64,000 nucleotides of DNA, taken from DATEDA01 sp050741515 (GTDB taxonomy: Bacteria; Pseudomonadota; Gammaproteobacteria; Burkholderiales; SG8-39). The first letter of the stretch is position 1, and each line of letters starts with the position of its first letter. A program made the translations under genes and the position numbers. Below, piece by piece: positions 29,364 through 37,502 of this stretch. Under the pieces are notes generated by a model. That model saw nothing but the letters and a program-made list of their open reading frames with translations, was not told the origin of the DNA and ran no database searches. The stretch lies in the NCBI GenBank assembly GCA_050741515.1, contig JBOIFD010000414.1, positions 21,921 to 85,920 of the forward strand, given 5' to 3'.

Positions 29364-30539
29364 TTGGCTCCGCCGGTCCGCATCGCCATGGTCGCGGGGG
29401 AAGCGTCCGGAGACCTCCTCGGCAGCCGGGTGATGGAGGCGCTCCGCCGGCGAGTTCCGGAGGCGGTGTTCTGCGGCATCGGCGGCCCCCACATGGTAGC
29501 GGCGCGGTTCGACTCCTGGTTTCCCCAGGAAACGCTCGCGGTGCGCGGGTTCGTGGAAGTCCTGCGCCACCTCCCCGAAGTGCTGGCCGTGCGACGCGCG
29601 CTGGCGCAGCGGTTGAAGGCCGAGCCGCCGGAGCTCTTCGTGGGGATCGACGCCCCGGAGTTCAACCTGGGTCTGGAGCGCCGGCTCAAGCGCTCCGGCG
29701 TCGTCACCGTGCATCTCGTGAGCCCGCAAGTGTGGGCGTGGCGGCCGGGCCGTATCGAGACCTTGCGCGCCGCAGTATCGCGGGTCCTGGTGCTGTTTCC
29801 GTTCGAGGAGGCGATCTACCGGGCCGCCGACATCCCCGTCACCTACGTCGGCCATCCGCTCGCGGACGAGGTTCCCGAGCGCATCGATCGCGAGGCCATA
29901 CGCGTCGAGCTGCGGCTGCCGGCGCTCGCCCCGGTGGTGGCGGTGCTGCCCGGCAGCCGCCAGTCCGAGATCGCGATGATGGCCGCAACGTTCATCGAGA
30001 CCGCCAAGCTCATCGCGCGCCGGGTTCCCGAGGTGCGGTTCCTGGTCCCGTTGGTCACTCGCGAGACGCGGGCGCTGTTCGAAGAAGAGGTCTACCGCCG
30101 GGACGCTCGCGAGCTCTCCATGACGCTGCTCTTCGGCCACGCGCAGGACGCGCTCGGCGCCTGTGACGTCGCGCTTGCGGCGAGCGGCACGGTCACGCTG
30201 GAGGCCGCGCTCAACCACCGGGCGATGGTGATCGCCTATAAGGTTGCGCCGCTTTCCTGGGCGATCGCCAGCCGTCTCGTGCGGGTGCGGCACATCGGAC
30301 TGCCGAACATCCTGTGCGGCGAGCCGGTGGTGCCCGAGTTCCTCCAGGGCGACGCCACGCCCGAGAACCTCGCGCAGGCGGTGGTGAACCTTCTGAACGA
30401 CGGACCGGTGCGGCGCGCAGTCGAGCAGCGCTTCGAGCGGCTGCATGGCGAGATGCGCCGCAACGCGGCGGAGCGGGCGGCCGAGGCACTGGTGCCACTC
30501 ATTCCCGGCGGGCGGGCCGGGGCAACGCAGCCGGCATAG
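29364..30539 (+). CDS. lpxB: Lipid-A-disaccharide synthase
   Basis: Glycosyltransferase of family GT19 that joins UDP-diacylglucosamine and lipid X to give the lipid A disaccharide. The 391-residue product starts at a TTG. It has the signature IAMVAGEASGDLLGSRVMEAL, then GIGGPHMVAARF, and the C-terminal donor site with ALAASGTVTLEAAL. It follows lpxA by 9 nt. Confidence 0.96.
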   Translation: MAPPVRIAMVAGEASGDLLGSRVMEALRRRVPEAVFCGIGGPHMVAARFDSWFPQETLAVRGFVEVLRHLPEVLAVRRALAQRLKAEPPELFVGIDAPEFNLGLERRLKRSGVVTVHLVSPQVWAWRPGRIETLRAAVSRVLVLFPFEEAIYRAADIPVTYVGHPLADEVPERIDREAIRVELRLPALAPVVAVLPGSRQSEIAMMAATFIETAKLIARRVPEVRFLVPLVTRETRALFEEEVYRRDARELSMTLLFGHAQDALGACDVALAASGTVTLEAALNHRAMVIAYKVAPLSWAIASRLVRVRHIGLPNILCGEPVVPEFLQGDATPENLAQAVVNLLNDGPVRRAVEQRFERLHGEMRRNAAERAAEALVPLIPGGRAGATQPA

Positions 30540-30544
30540 ACGAG

Positions 30545-31147
30545 ATGACACGTGGCGCAGGGCTGCTGTGCGGAGTGGACGAGGCCGGGCGCGGTCCGCT
30601 CGCCGGGCCGGTCTTCGCCGCGGCGGTCGTTCTCGATCCCCGCCGGCGGATCCGCGGCCTCGACGACTCGAAGAAGCTCCCCGAACGCACCCGGCTCGAG
30701 CTGGCAAGCCTGATCAAGGAGCGCGCGATCGCCTGGGCCGTGGCGAGCGCGTCGGTCGAGGAGATCGACGCACTGAATATCCTGGGTGCGACGCTGCTGG
30801 CGATGGAACGGGCGATCGCGGCGCTCGGCATCGCCCCCGATCGCGTGCTGGTCGATGGCCTGCACTGCCCGGCGACCGCGCTCGACACGAGGGCGGTCGT
30901 GGACGGGGATGCGAAAGTGAAGGCGATCTCCGCGGCATCGATTCTCGCCAAAACGGCCCGCGACGGCGAGATGGTCCGGCTCGCGGCCGTCCATCCGCAG
31001 TACGGGTTCGACCGACACAAGGGCTACCCGACGCCCGAGCACTTCGCGTGCCTCCACCGGTTCGGGCCGTGCGCCGTCCACCGGCGGAGCTTCCATCCGG
31101 TCCGGCGGCTGCTGGCACAGGGCGAGCTGTTCCCCCTTGGCGGCTGA
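30545..31147 (+). CDS. rnhB: Ribonuclease HII
   Basis: Removes ribonucleotides from DNA and RNA from hybrids. The 200-residue product carries the catalytic residues: the Asp-Glu pair in CGVDEAGRGPLAGPV, Asp in VLVDGLHCP, and Asp/Glu in ILAKTARDGEM. The HPQYGFDRHKGYPTPEHF segment is diagnostic. It sits 5 nt after lpxB, as in many beta- and gammaproteobacteria. Confidence 0.96.
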   Translation: MTRGAGLLCGVDEAGRGPLAGPVFAAAVVLDPRRRIRGLDDSKKLPERTRLELASLIKERAIAWAVASASVEEIDALNILGATLLAMERAIAALGIAPDRVLVDGLHCPATALDTRAVVDGDAKVKAISAASILAKTARDGEMVRLAAVHPQYGFDRHKGYPTPEHFACLHRFGPCAVHRRSFHPVRRLLAQGELFPLGG

Positions 31148-31184
31148 CGCAACCGGCACCGCAGCCGATCAGGATCCTGGCCGC

Positions 31185-32000
31185 GTGATCAAACGGATCG
31201 CGTCCCGCGACAACGCGTCGTACAAGTCGCTCGCGAAGCTCGCGTCGTCCTCCCGCGCGCGCCGGGAGAATCGCGCCGCGCTGCTCGATGGCCCGCACCT
31301 CGTCGCCGCGCTGCAGGCGAGCGGAGGCACCGCCGAGACCCTCGTTGCGAGCGAGAGCGGCTATCGGCGGGACGAGGTGCGGCGACTCTTCGACGGCACG
31401 CCCGCCCGCGAGCGGGTGCTGCTCGCCGACCGGCTGTTCGACGGTCTTGCGCAAGTGGTCACGCCGACCGGGATCCTGGCGGTCGTGCGCACCCCGGACG
31501 CCCGCCCGCTCCCGGCGAAACCGGAGACCTGCCTGCTGCTCGAGGCGATCCAGGATCCGGGAAATCTCGGCTCGATCCTGCGCACGGCAGTCGCTGCGGG
31601 CGTGCGCCAGGTGTTTCTCGGTGAGGGCTCGGTCTTCGCCTGGTCCCCCAAGGTGCTGCGCGCCGGGCAGGGCGCCCATTTCTTCCTGACGATCCACGAA
31701 GACGCGCCGCTCGTGGTACTCGCCGAGCGCTTCGCCGGCACCGTCGTCGCCACCGACCCGCGCGCCGCGCGCTCGGTGTTCGATCTCGACCTCGCCGCGG
31801 GTCCGGTGGCCTGGATCTTCGGCAGCGAGGGCGGGGGCGTGTCGGCGACGCTCGCGGCGGCCGCGAACGCACCGGCGAGGATCCCGATGCCGGGCCCGGC
31901 CGAGTCGCTCAACCTCGCCGCGGCCGCCGCGGTCTGCCTGTTCGAGCAGGTGCGGCAGCGTTCGGGCCGCCGCCCGTCGGCCTCGCTAGTGGGCTCATAA
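31185..32000 (+). CDS. SpoU/TrmH-family RNA 2'-O-methyltransferase
   Basis: SPOUT-fold methyltransferase for rRNA or tRNA ribose. The N-terminal part (IKRIASRDNASYKSLAKLAS and RRENRAALLDGPHLVAALQA) is the RNA-binding L30e-like domain. The SAM-binding knot has the three family motifs: LLEAIQDPGNLGSILRTAVA, WIFGSEGGGVS and IPMPGPAESLNLAAAAAV. The GTG at 31185 gives 271 residues. A TTG at 31137 would overlap rnhB and add 16 residues. The target nucleotide cannot be told from sequence; RlmB-like is most similar in layout. Confidence 0.88.
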   Translation: MIKRIASRDNASYKSLAKLASSSRARRENRAALLDGPHLVAALQASGGTAETLVASESGYRRDEVRRLFDGTPARERVLLADRLFDGLAQVVTPTGILAVVRTPDARPLPAKPETCLLLEAIQDPGNLGSILRTAVAAGVRQVFLGEGSVFAWSPKVLRAGQGAHFFLTIHEDAPLVVLAERFAGTVVATDPRAARSVFDLDLAAGPVAWIFGSEGGGVSATLAAAANAPARIPMPGPAESLNLAAAAAVCLFEQVRQRSGRRPSASLVGS

Positions 32001-32052
32001 TCGGGTCCGGCGATGGGGCATACTGCCGAGGTTACGGAGCCGCGAAGGGAAG

Positions 32053-32808
32053 ATGTCAGAGCCGTTGAGCGGTAAGGTCGCGCTGGTCACGGGCGGATCG
32101 CGCGGCATCGGCCGCGCGATCGCGCAGAAGCTGGCCGCCGCGGGATGCGACGTAGCGGTCAACTACTACAACAGCCACGCGGCGGCCGAAGCGCTGTGCG
32201 CCGAGCTCCGCGGGATGGGGCGGCGCGCGTACCCGATCCAGGCGCGCGTCGGCGAGCCGGAGAGCGTCGCCGAGCTGTTCGCCGAGTTCGGCAAGCGCTT
32301 CGAACGGCTCGACATCCTGGTGAGCAACGCGGCCAGCGGCGTACTCAAGCCCGCGCTCGAGCTCACCCTCAAGCATTGGCGATGGTGCCTGGAGACCAAC
32401 GCGCTCGCGCTCAACCTGCTCGCCCAGCGCGCGGTCCCGCTGATGCCTGCAGGGGGCCGCATCATCGCGATGTCCAGCCTCGGCGCGCAGCGGGCGAGCC
32501 CTACCTACGGCTTCGTGGGGGCATCGAAAGCGGCCTTGGAATCGCTGGTCCGCACCTTGGCGCAGGAACTGGGACCACGGGGCATCCGGGTGAACGCGGT
32601 AAGCGCAGGGGTCGTCGATACCGACGCGCTGCAGTTCTTTCCCAACCGCGACCAGATGCTCGCCGCTTTCGCGGAGCGCGCGCCGGCCGGGCCGGTGCTC
32701 ACGGTCCAGGACGTCGCCGGAGCCGTGTACCTCCTCTGTTTGCCGGAGGCCGGAATGGTGACCGGACACACGCTGGTCGTGGACGGCGGATTCGCGATCT
32801 CGGGCTGA
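32053..32808 (+). CDS. FabL-type enoyl-[acyl-carrier-protein] reductase (SDR)
   Basis: Short-chain dehydrogenase of 251 residues with the NADP(H) site VTGGSRGIGRAI. The catalytic residues are Tyr152 and Lys159, spaced Y-x6-K, which marks enoyl reductases rather than the Y-x3-K of ketoreductases. NAASGVLKPALELT and VDTDALQFFPN resemble FabL (enoyl reductase III). It would reduce the trans-2-enoyl intermediate of each elongation cycle. It is the first gene of a seven-gene cluster and lies 8 nt before the ketoreductase. FabL-type reductases are usually triclosan-tolerant; that is family knowledge, not tested here. Confidence 0.82.
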   Translation: MSEPLSGKVALVTGGSRGIGRAIAQKLAAAGCDVAVNYYNSHAAAEALCAELRGMGRRAYPIQARVGEPESVAELFAEFGKRFERLDILVSNAASGVLKPALELTLKHWRWCLETNALALNLLAQRAVPLMPAGGRIIAMSSLGAQRASPTYGFVGASKAALESLVRTLAQELGPRGIRVNAVSAGVVDTDALQFFPNRDQMLAAFAERAPAGPVLTVQDVAGAVYLLCLPEAGMVTGHTLVVDGGFAISG

Positions 32809-32816
32809 GGCGCGCG

Positions 32817-33575
32817 ATGCCGACCGACTCGGGACTCGAGGGCAAGGTCGTGATCGTGACCGGCGGCAGCCGCGGCATCGGGCGGGCGATCGTGGAGCGG
32901 CTCGCCGCGGAGGGGGCTGACGTCACGTTCTTCTTCCGCGACAACGCCGCGGCCGCCGCGGAGGTCGTCGCCGCCGGACGCGCCGCCGAGCGGCGCATCG
33001 CGGCCGAGCAGGTCGACGTCCGCGATTCGGCGCGCTGCGCCGCCGCCGTCGAGCGGCTCGTCGAGCGTTGTGGCCGCATCGACGTGCTCGTCAACAATGC
33101 CGGGGTGATCCGTGATAATCTTCTGGCCCTGCTCGAGGACGCGGACGTGCGGACCGTGCTCGAGACCAACGTCGGCGGCGTGTTCAACGTGACCCGCGCA
33201 GTGGTTCCGCACATGATTGCCAAGCGCGCCGGCAAGATCATCAATTTGAGCTCGGTCGCCGGCGACAAAGGGGGCCGTGGCCAGACCAACTACGCCGCCA
33301 GCAAAGGTGCCGTCAACGCCCTCACGCGGGCGCTGGCGGTCGAGCTGGCATCGCGCCGGATCACGGTGAACGCCGTGGCCCCGGGTGTGATCGAGACCGA
33401 GATGTCGGAGGGGATTCGCGAGCTCGCGGCCGACGAGGTTCGCTCGCGCATCCTGCTGCGGCGGTTCGGCACGCCGCAGGAGGTCGCGCACGCGGTGTGG
33501 TTTCTCGCCTCCCGGTACGCGGACTACGTCACCGGGCAGGTTCTGCACGTCGACGGCGGCTTCAAGATGGAGTGA
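32817..33575 (+). CDS. FabG-type 3-oxoacyl-[acyl-carrier-protein] reductase (SDR)
   Basis: A 252-residue SDR with VTGGSRGIGRAIVERLA, the NNAG motif, and catalytic Ser145/146, Tyr159 and Lys163 spaced Y-x3-K. It would reduce 3-ketoacyl carrier-protein thioesters. The C-terminal YVTGQVLHVDGGFKME is typical of FabG. It lies between the enoyl reductase and the carrier protein with gaps of 8 and 6 nt, so it most likely serves the dedicated synthase of this cluster. A housekeeping fabG is expected elsewhere in the genome. Confidence 0.88.
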   Translation: MPTDSGLEGKVVIVTGGSRGIGRAIVERLAAEGADVTFFFRDNAAAAAEVVAAGRAAERRIAAEQVDVRDSARCAAAVERLVERCGRIDVLVNNAGVIRDNLLALLEDADVRTVLETNVGGVFNVTRAVVPHMIAKRAGKIINLSSVAGDKGGRGQTNYAASKGAVNALTRALAVELASRRITVNAVAPGVIETEMSEGIRELAADEVRSRILLRRFGTPQEVAHAVWFLASRYADYVTGQVLHVDGGFKME

Positions 33576-33581
33576 CAGGCA

Positions 33582-34007
33582 ATGGACAGGGAGATCACCA
33601 AGCAAGAGATTCAGGCCGTCTATCCGACGGTCGCGCAGATCCTGGCGGATGCGCTCGGCTGCGACGTCGACCGCGTCAAGCTGGACGCCTCGCTGATCGA
33701 GGACCTCGATGCCGAGTCGATCGATTTCCTGGATCTCGTGTTCCGGCTCGAGCGGGCGTTCAAGGTGAAGATCCCGCGCGGGAAGATCGTCGAGGACGCG
33801 CGCGGGGACCTGCCCGAGTCGGACTTCGAGCAGAAGGGCTACGTGACCGAGGTCGGGCTCAAGCGGCTGCGCGAATTCCTGAGCGAGGTGCCGCCCGAGC
33901 GCTTCCGCACGCCGATGAAGAGCGCGGACATCCCGCGCCTGTTCACCCCCGAGACCTTCTGCAAGGTCGTCGTGCGGGCGCAGCGGGCTGGCCAAGCCGG
34001 CGCCTAG
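33582..34007 (+). CDS. AcpXL-like acyl carrier protein with C-terminal extension
   Basis: Carrier protein of 141 residues. The phosphopantetheine serine is Ser46 in IEDLDAESIDFLDLVFRLE, followed by FKVKIPRGKIVEDARGDLP. The ESIDFLD context and the long acidic third-helix region resemble rhizobial AcpXL, which carries very-long-chain acyl groups for lipid A, more than housekeeping AcpP. The last 40 or so residues (PPERFRTPMKSADIPRLFTP) extend past a normal carrier domain and have no recognised fold. The partner phosphopantetheinyl transferase is likely the fused domain at 37.5 kb. Confidence 0.85.
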   Translation: MDREITKQEIQAVYPTVAQILADALGCDVDRVKLDASLIEDLDAESIDFLDLVFRLERAFKVKIPRGKIVEDARGDLPESDFEQKGYVTEVGLKRLREFLSEVPPERFRTPMKSADIPRLFTPETFCKVVVRAQRAGQAGA

Positions 34008-34039
34008 CGGCGTTCGGCGCTCGCGGCGAGGAAGCCCCG

Positions 34040-34876
34040 ATGACGGAGCGCTTCAGCGCGTTCTCCTTCGTCGACCGGATCACGGAGTTCGAGGCCGGCA
34101 CTCGGGCCACCGGGCAGTTCGCGGTCCCGGAGGGCCTGCCGTCCTTTCCCGCCTGTCTCGTCGCCGAGGCGGTGGGGCAGCTCGCGGCGTGGGTCGCCAT
34201 GGCGTGCGTTGGGTTCCGCCGCCGTCCGGTCGCCGGCCTCGCTGGCGAGACCCGTTTCGTCCGGGAGGTGAAGCCCGGGCAGCGGCTGGATCTCGAGGTC
34301 GCTCTGGAGAGCTGCGACGGCGAGGCGGTCGCCTACGGTGGCTGCGCCCGCGTCGCCGGCGCGGAGGTGCTCGCGCTCAGGCACTGCGTCGGACCCATGC
34401 TGCCCCTCGCGGACTTCGACGCTCCGGAGGCCGTGCAAGGACGGTTCCAGGTGCTCCGCGACGGCGGGGCGCCGAGCCGCGGGTTTCGCGGCGTCGCGCC
34501 GCCCGGGCTCGTCGTGATCGAGCGGCGGCCGGGTGAACGGGTCCGCGCCGCGCTCCACGTGCCCGCGGCCGCGCCCTTCTTCGCCGACCACTTCCCGCGC
34601 CGGGCCGTCTTTCCGGGGACGCTCCTGCTCGACTCGCAGATCCGGCTGGCGATGGGACTCGCCGGGGAGCTGCCCCGACCGGGCGCGCATCCGTTCGCGC
34701 CGTCGCGCGTGAGGGACGTGAAGATCCGCTCGTTCATCCTGCCCGGTCAGGCCGTCGAGATCGAAGCGCAGCTCGCGCGGGTTGGCGATGTGGCCGAAGC
34801 GGCCCTTACCGCCAGGTCCAACGGCAAGCAGATCGCCAGCGCGCGCCTGGAGCTCGCGTCCCGGGAGGCCGCATGA
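34040..34876 (+). CDS. Tandem hot-dog 3-hydroxyacyl carrier-protein dehydratase
   Basis: A 278-residue protein that reads as two hot-dog domains. The first half has FPACLVAEAVGQLAAWVAM, resembling the helix that bears the acidic residue, but no HFP motif. The second half has FFADHFPRRAVFPGTLLLDS, with the catalytic His and an Asp where FabA has Asp and FabZ has Glu. It may therefore form one active site per monomer by pseudo-dimerisation. It occupies the fabZXL position of the rhizobial VLCFA locus. Its start is 32 nt after the carrier gene and its stop overlaps the next ATG. Confidence 0.75.
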   Translation: MTERFSAFSFVDRITEFEAGTRATGQFAVPEGLPSFPACLVAEAVGQLAAWVAMACVGFRRRPVAGLAGETRFVREVKPGQRLDLEVALESCDGEAVAYGGCARVAGAEVLALRHCVGPMLPLADFDAPEAVQGRFQVLRDGGAPSRGFRGVAPPGLVVIERRPGERVRAALHVPAAAPFFADHFPRRAVFPGTLLLDSQIRLAMGLAGELPRPGAHPFAPSRVRDVKIRSFILPGQAVEIEAQLARVGDVAEAALTARSNGKQIASARLELASREAA

Positions 34877-36192
34877 CCCAGGGGCGCCGCCGGGTCGCGA
34901 TCACCGGATTGGGGCTCGTGACGCCGATCGGGTGCGATGTCGCAGCGACCTGGAACGCGCTGCTCGCCGGCCGGAGCGGCGTAGCGCCGATCAGCCTGTT
35001 CGATGCGAGCGGGTTTCCGGTGCGGATTGCGGCCGAGGTGAAGGGCTTTCGCGACCCCGATGCGATCGAGGACCGGAAGCTTCTCAAGTTCGCCAACCGC
35101 TCCCACCGCTTTGCGCTCGCCGCGGCTGAGCAGGCGATCCGGGATGCCGGGATCCGGCCCACCGCCGAGACCGCAGCGCGCTGGGGCTGCACCGTCGGGG
35201 CCGGCATGATGGGCGTGGACTTCGAAGAACTGGCGGACGTCCATCGCCGGTATGCCGCCGATGGCGATCTTCACCCGGAACTGCTCCCGGACGGGGAGGG
35301 CTCCGCGGCGGATCCGATCGCGTTCTCCCGCAGCGTGGCCAATGCGGGGCTGAGCTTGCTGCTGCGTCGATTCGGCATCCGGGGCTACGCGACTGCGGTG
35401 CACACGGCGTGCGCGTCGGGCGGGCAGGCCGTGGGAACCGCGATGAAGCTGATCCGGCGCGGGAGCGTCGAGCGGGTGCTCGCCGGCGGGTTCGACTCGA
35501 TGATCAGCCCGGTCGGCCTCGGCGGGTTCTGCCTTCTCAACGCGCTCTCGACCGACAACGACACGCCCGAGCGCGCCAGCCGCCCGTTCGACGTGACCCG
35601 GAACGGCTTCGTTCTCGGCGAAGGGGCGGGCTTCCTGGTGCTCGAGGAATGGACCCTGGCCCGGGCCCGCGGCGCCCGGATCTACGCCGAGCTCGCCGGT
35701 GACGGCAACTCGCTCAGCAGCTATCGCATCACCGACTCGCACCCGTCCGGGGACGGACCGATCCAGGCGATGCGTCAGGCGCTGGCGGACGCCGGCGCGA
35801 CGCCGGACGAAGTCGACTATCTGAACGCGCACGGCACCTCGACCCCCATGAACGATCGGAGCGAATGCGCCGCGGCCCGCGCGGTCTTCGGTCCCGGCGT
35901 CGGCAACGTCGCAGTGAGCTCGACGAAGAGCGTCATGGGGCACCTCATCGCGGCTGCCGGCGCGGTGGAGGCCGCGGTCTGCGCGCTCGCGATCCACCAC
36001 GGCCAGCTGCCGGTCAATGCCAACCTCGAGGAGCCCGACCCCGACTGCGACCTGGACATCGTCCGGGGCGAGCCGCGGCGACGGCCGATCAGGGTCGCGC
36101 TGTCGAACTCGCTGGGCTTCGGCGGCTCGAACAGCTGCGTCGCGCTCCGCAACCCCGACGAGGTCGACGGGCGCGCGGCGCGGGCCCGCTGA
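34873..36192 (+). CDS. FabF-type 3-oxoacyl-[acyl-carrier-protein] synthase (first of two)
   Basis: Elongating ketosynthase of 439 residues with a full Cys-His-His triad: Cys180 in HTACASGGQA, His in NAHGTSTPMND, and Lys/His in STKSVMGHLIAAAGAVEAA. The thiolase-fold N-terminus is RRVAITGLGLVTPIGCDVAATW. It overlaps the dehydratase by 4 nt. In rhizobia the matching gene is fabF2XL. It would condense malonyl-carrier protein with growing acyl chains; chain-length preference cannot be read from sequence. Confidence 0.87.
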   Translation: MTQGRRRVAITGLGLVTPIGCDVAATWNALLAGRSGVAPISLFDASGFPVRIAAEVKGFRDPDAIEDRKLLKFANRSHRFALAAAEQAIRDAGIRPTAETAARWGCTVGAGMMGVDFEELADVHRRYAADGDLHPELLPDGEGSAADPIAFSRSVANAGLSLLLRRFGIRGYATAVHTACASGGQAVGTAMKLIRRGSVERVLAGGFDSMISPVGLGGFCLLNALSTDNDTPERASRPFDVTRNGFVLGEGAGFLVLEEWTLARARGARIYAELAGDGNSLSSYRITDSHPSGDGPIQAMRQALADAGATPDEVDYLNAHGTSTPMNDRSECAAARAVFGPGVGNVAVSSTKSVMGHLIAAAGAVEAAVCALAIHHGQLPVNANLEEPDPDCDLDIVRGEPRRRPIRVALSNSLGFGGSNSCVALRNPDEVDGRAARAR

Positions 36193-36212
36193 ACGCGCCC
36201 GCGACAGCTCCG

Positions 36213-37502
36213 ATGGCGGCCACTCGAGTCCTGGTCACCGGCATCGGGGCGGTCTGCGGCGCCGGCCGGACGCCGGACGAGATCCTGGACGCGGTGGAGG
36301 CCGGCCGCTCGGCCATCTCGCCCATCCGGCAATGGGACACGACGGGGTGGCCGGTGCGGGTGGCGGCCGAGATCCCCGATTACAACCCGAACGCGCTGGT
36401 TGCGGACCGGAAGCTGCACAAGCTCATCCGGCGCACCGATCTGCTCGGCCTGTACGCGGCCGGGCGGGCGATCGAAGGCTCCGGGTTCGTCGGCTACCGC
36501 GAGACGCTGGATCCCGATGCCGCCACCGCGGCCAACGACCGGATGGGGGTCTACGTCGGGTCGGGCGGCGGCGGGTACCAGAATCAGTACGATTTCTTTC
36601 CGCTGCTGACCGCGGCCGACGGCGACCTCGGGACATTCGGCCGGGAGCTCGGCGCGACCGTGAACCCGATGTGGCTCCTGCGGACGTTGCCGAATAACGT
36701 GCTGTGTCACGTCGGCATCCGCTACGGGCTCAAGGGGTCGAACGCCTGCGTGACGAACCACGTGGTGGGCGGGACGCTCGCGGTCATCGAGGCCGTGGCG
36801 GCGCTGCGCACGGCCGAGGCCGATCGCGCGGTCGCGATCGGCCACGACGCGCCGATCGAGCCGCAGATGGTCTTCTACTACCACCGTGTCGGCCTCCTCG
36901 CGACCGAGGCCGTGCGCCCGTTCGACGCCGGTCGCGACGGCAGCCTGTTCGGGGAGGGCGCCGGGGCCCTGGTCGTGGAGACCGACGCCGCGGCCGCAAG
37001 CCGCGGTGCCACCGTAATCGGCGAGATCCTCGGCAGCGGGTGCACCACCGATGCAGAGGGCCTGTTCGCGATCCGGGACGACGGCGACGGGCTCGCGCGC
37101 GGGATCGAGCTCGCGCTGGAGGACGCCGGCATCCGCGCCGCCGACGTCGGGATGATCTCGGCCCACGGCAACGGCACGCGGCAGTCGGACGCGTCCGAGG
37201 CGGCCGCCATCCGCCGCGTTTTCGGCCCGGCGTCGCCGCCGGTTACCGCGTTCAAGTGGGCCTTCGGTCATCTGATCGCCGCGTCGGGACCGGTCGAGAT
37301 CGTGCTGACACTGACGGCGCTGCGGCGAGGAACGGTTCCTGGCGTGGCCACCTTGCGCCGGCTCGACCCGGCATGCGGCGAGCTGCCGGTGTCGGCCAAG
37401 CATCAGACCCCGCGCAGCGACGTGGGGCTCGTCCTGAGCCGGGGCTTCGGAGGAACCAACGCCGCGCTCCTCGTGCGCGCCGTGCCCGGCAAGACGCGTT
37501 GA
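36213..37502 (+). CDS. Divergent FabF-type 3-oxoacyl-[acyl-carrier-protein] synthase (second of two)
   Basis: A 429-residue ketosynthase homologue. Cys179 lies in the atypical context GSNACVTNHVVGG. The two His motifs are SAHGNGTRQSD and TAFKWAFGHLIAASG. The triad therefore appears intact and this is not a simple chain-length-factor with a replaced Cys, but the nucleophile surroundings differ from canonical TACATG. It probably pairs with the preceding ketosynthase, like fabF2XL/fabF1XL in rhizobia. The TGA overlaps the ATG of the next gene by one base. Confidence 0.83.
   Translation: MAATRVLVTGIGAVCGAGRTPDEILDAVEAGRSAISPIRQWDTTGWPVRVAAEIPDYNPNALVADRKLHKLIRRTDLLGLYAAGRAIEGSGFVGYRETLDPDAATAANDRMGVYVGSGGGGYQNQYDFFPLLTAADGDLGTFGRELGATVNPMWLLRTLPNNVLCHVGIRYGLKGSNACVTNHVVGGTLAVIEAVAALRTAEADRAVAIGHDAPIEPQMVFYYHRVGLLATEAVRPFDAGRDGSLFGEGAGALVVETDAAAASRGATVIGEILGSGCTTDAEGLFAIRDDGDGLARGIELALEDAGIRAADVGMISAHGNGTRQSDASEAAAIRRVFGPASPPVTAFKWAFGHLIAASGPVEIVLTLTALRRGTVPGVATLRRLDPACGELPVSAKHQTPRSDVGLVLSRGFGGTNAALLVRAVPGKTR

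Noticed and set aside
32053..33575. Reading the two adjacent SDR genes as duplicates of fabG
   Set aside because: Their active sites differ in spacing (Y-x6-K against Y-x3-K), so they are better explained as an enoyl reductase and a ketoreductase.
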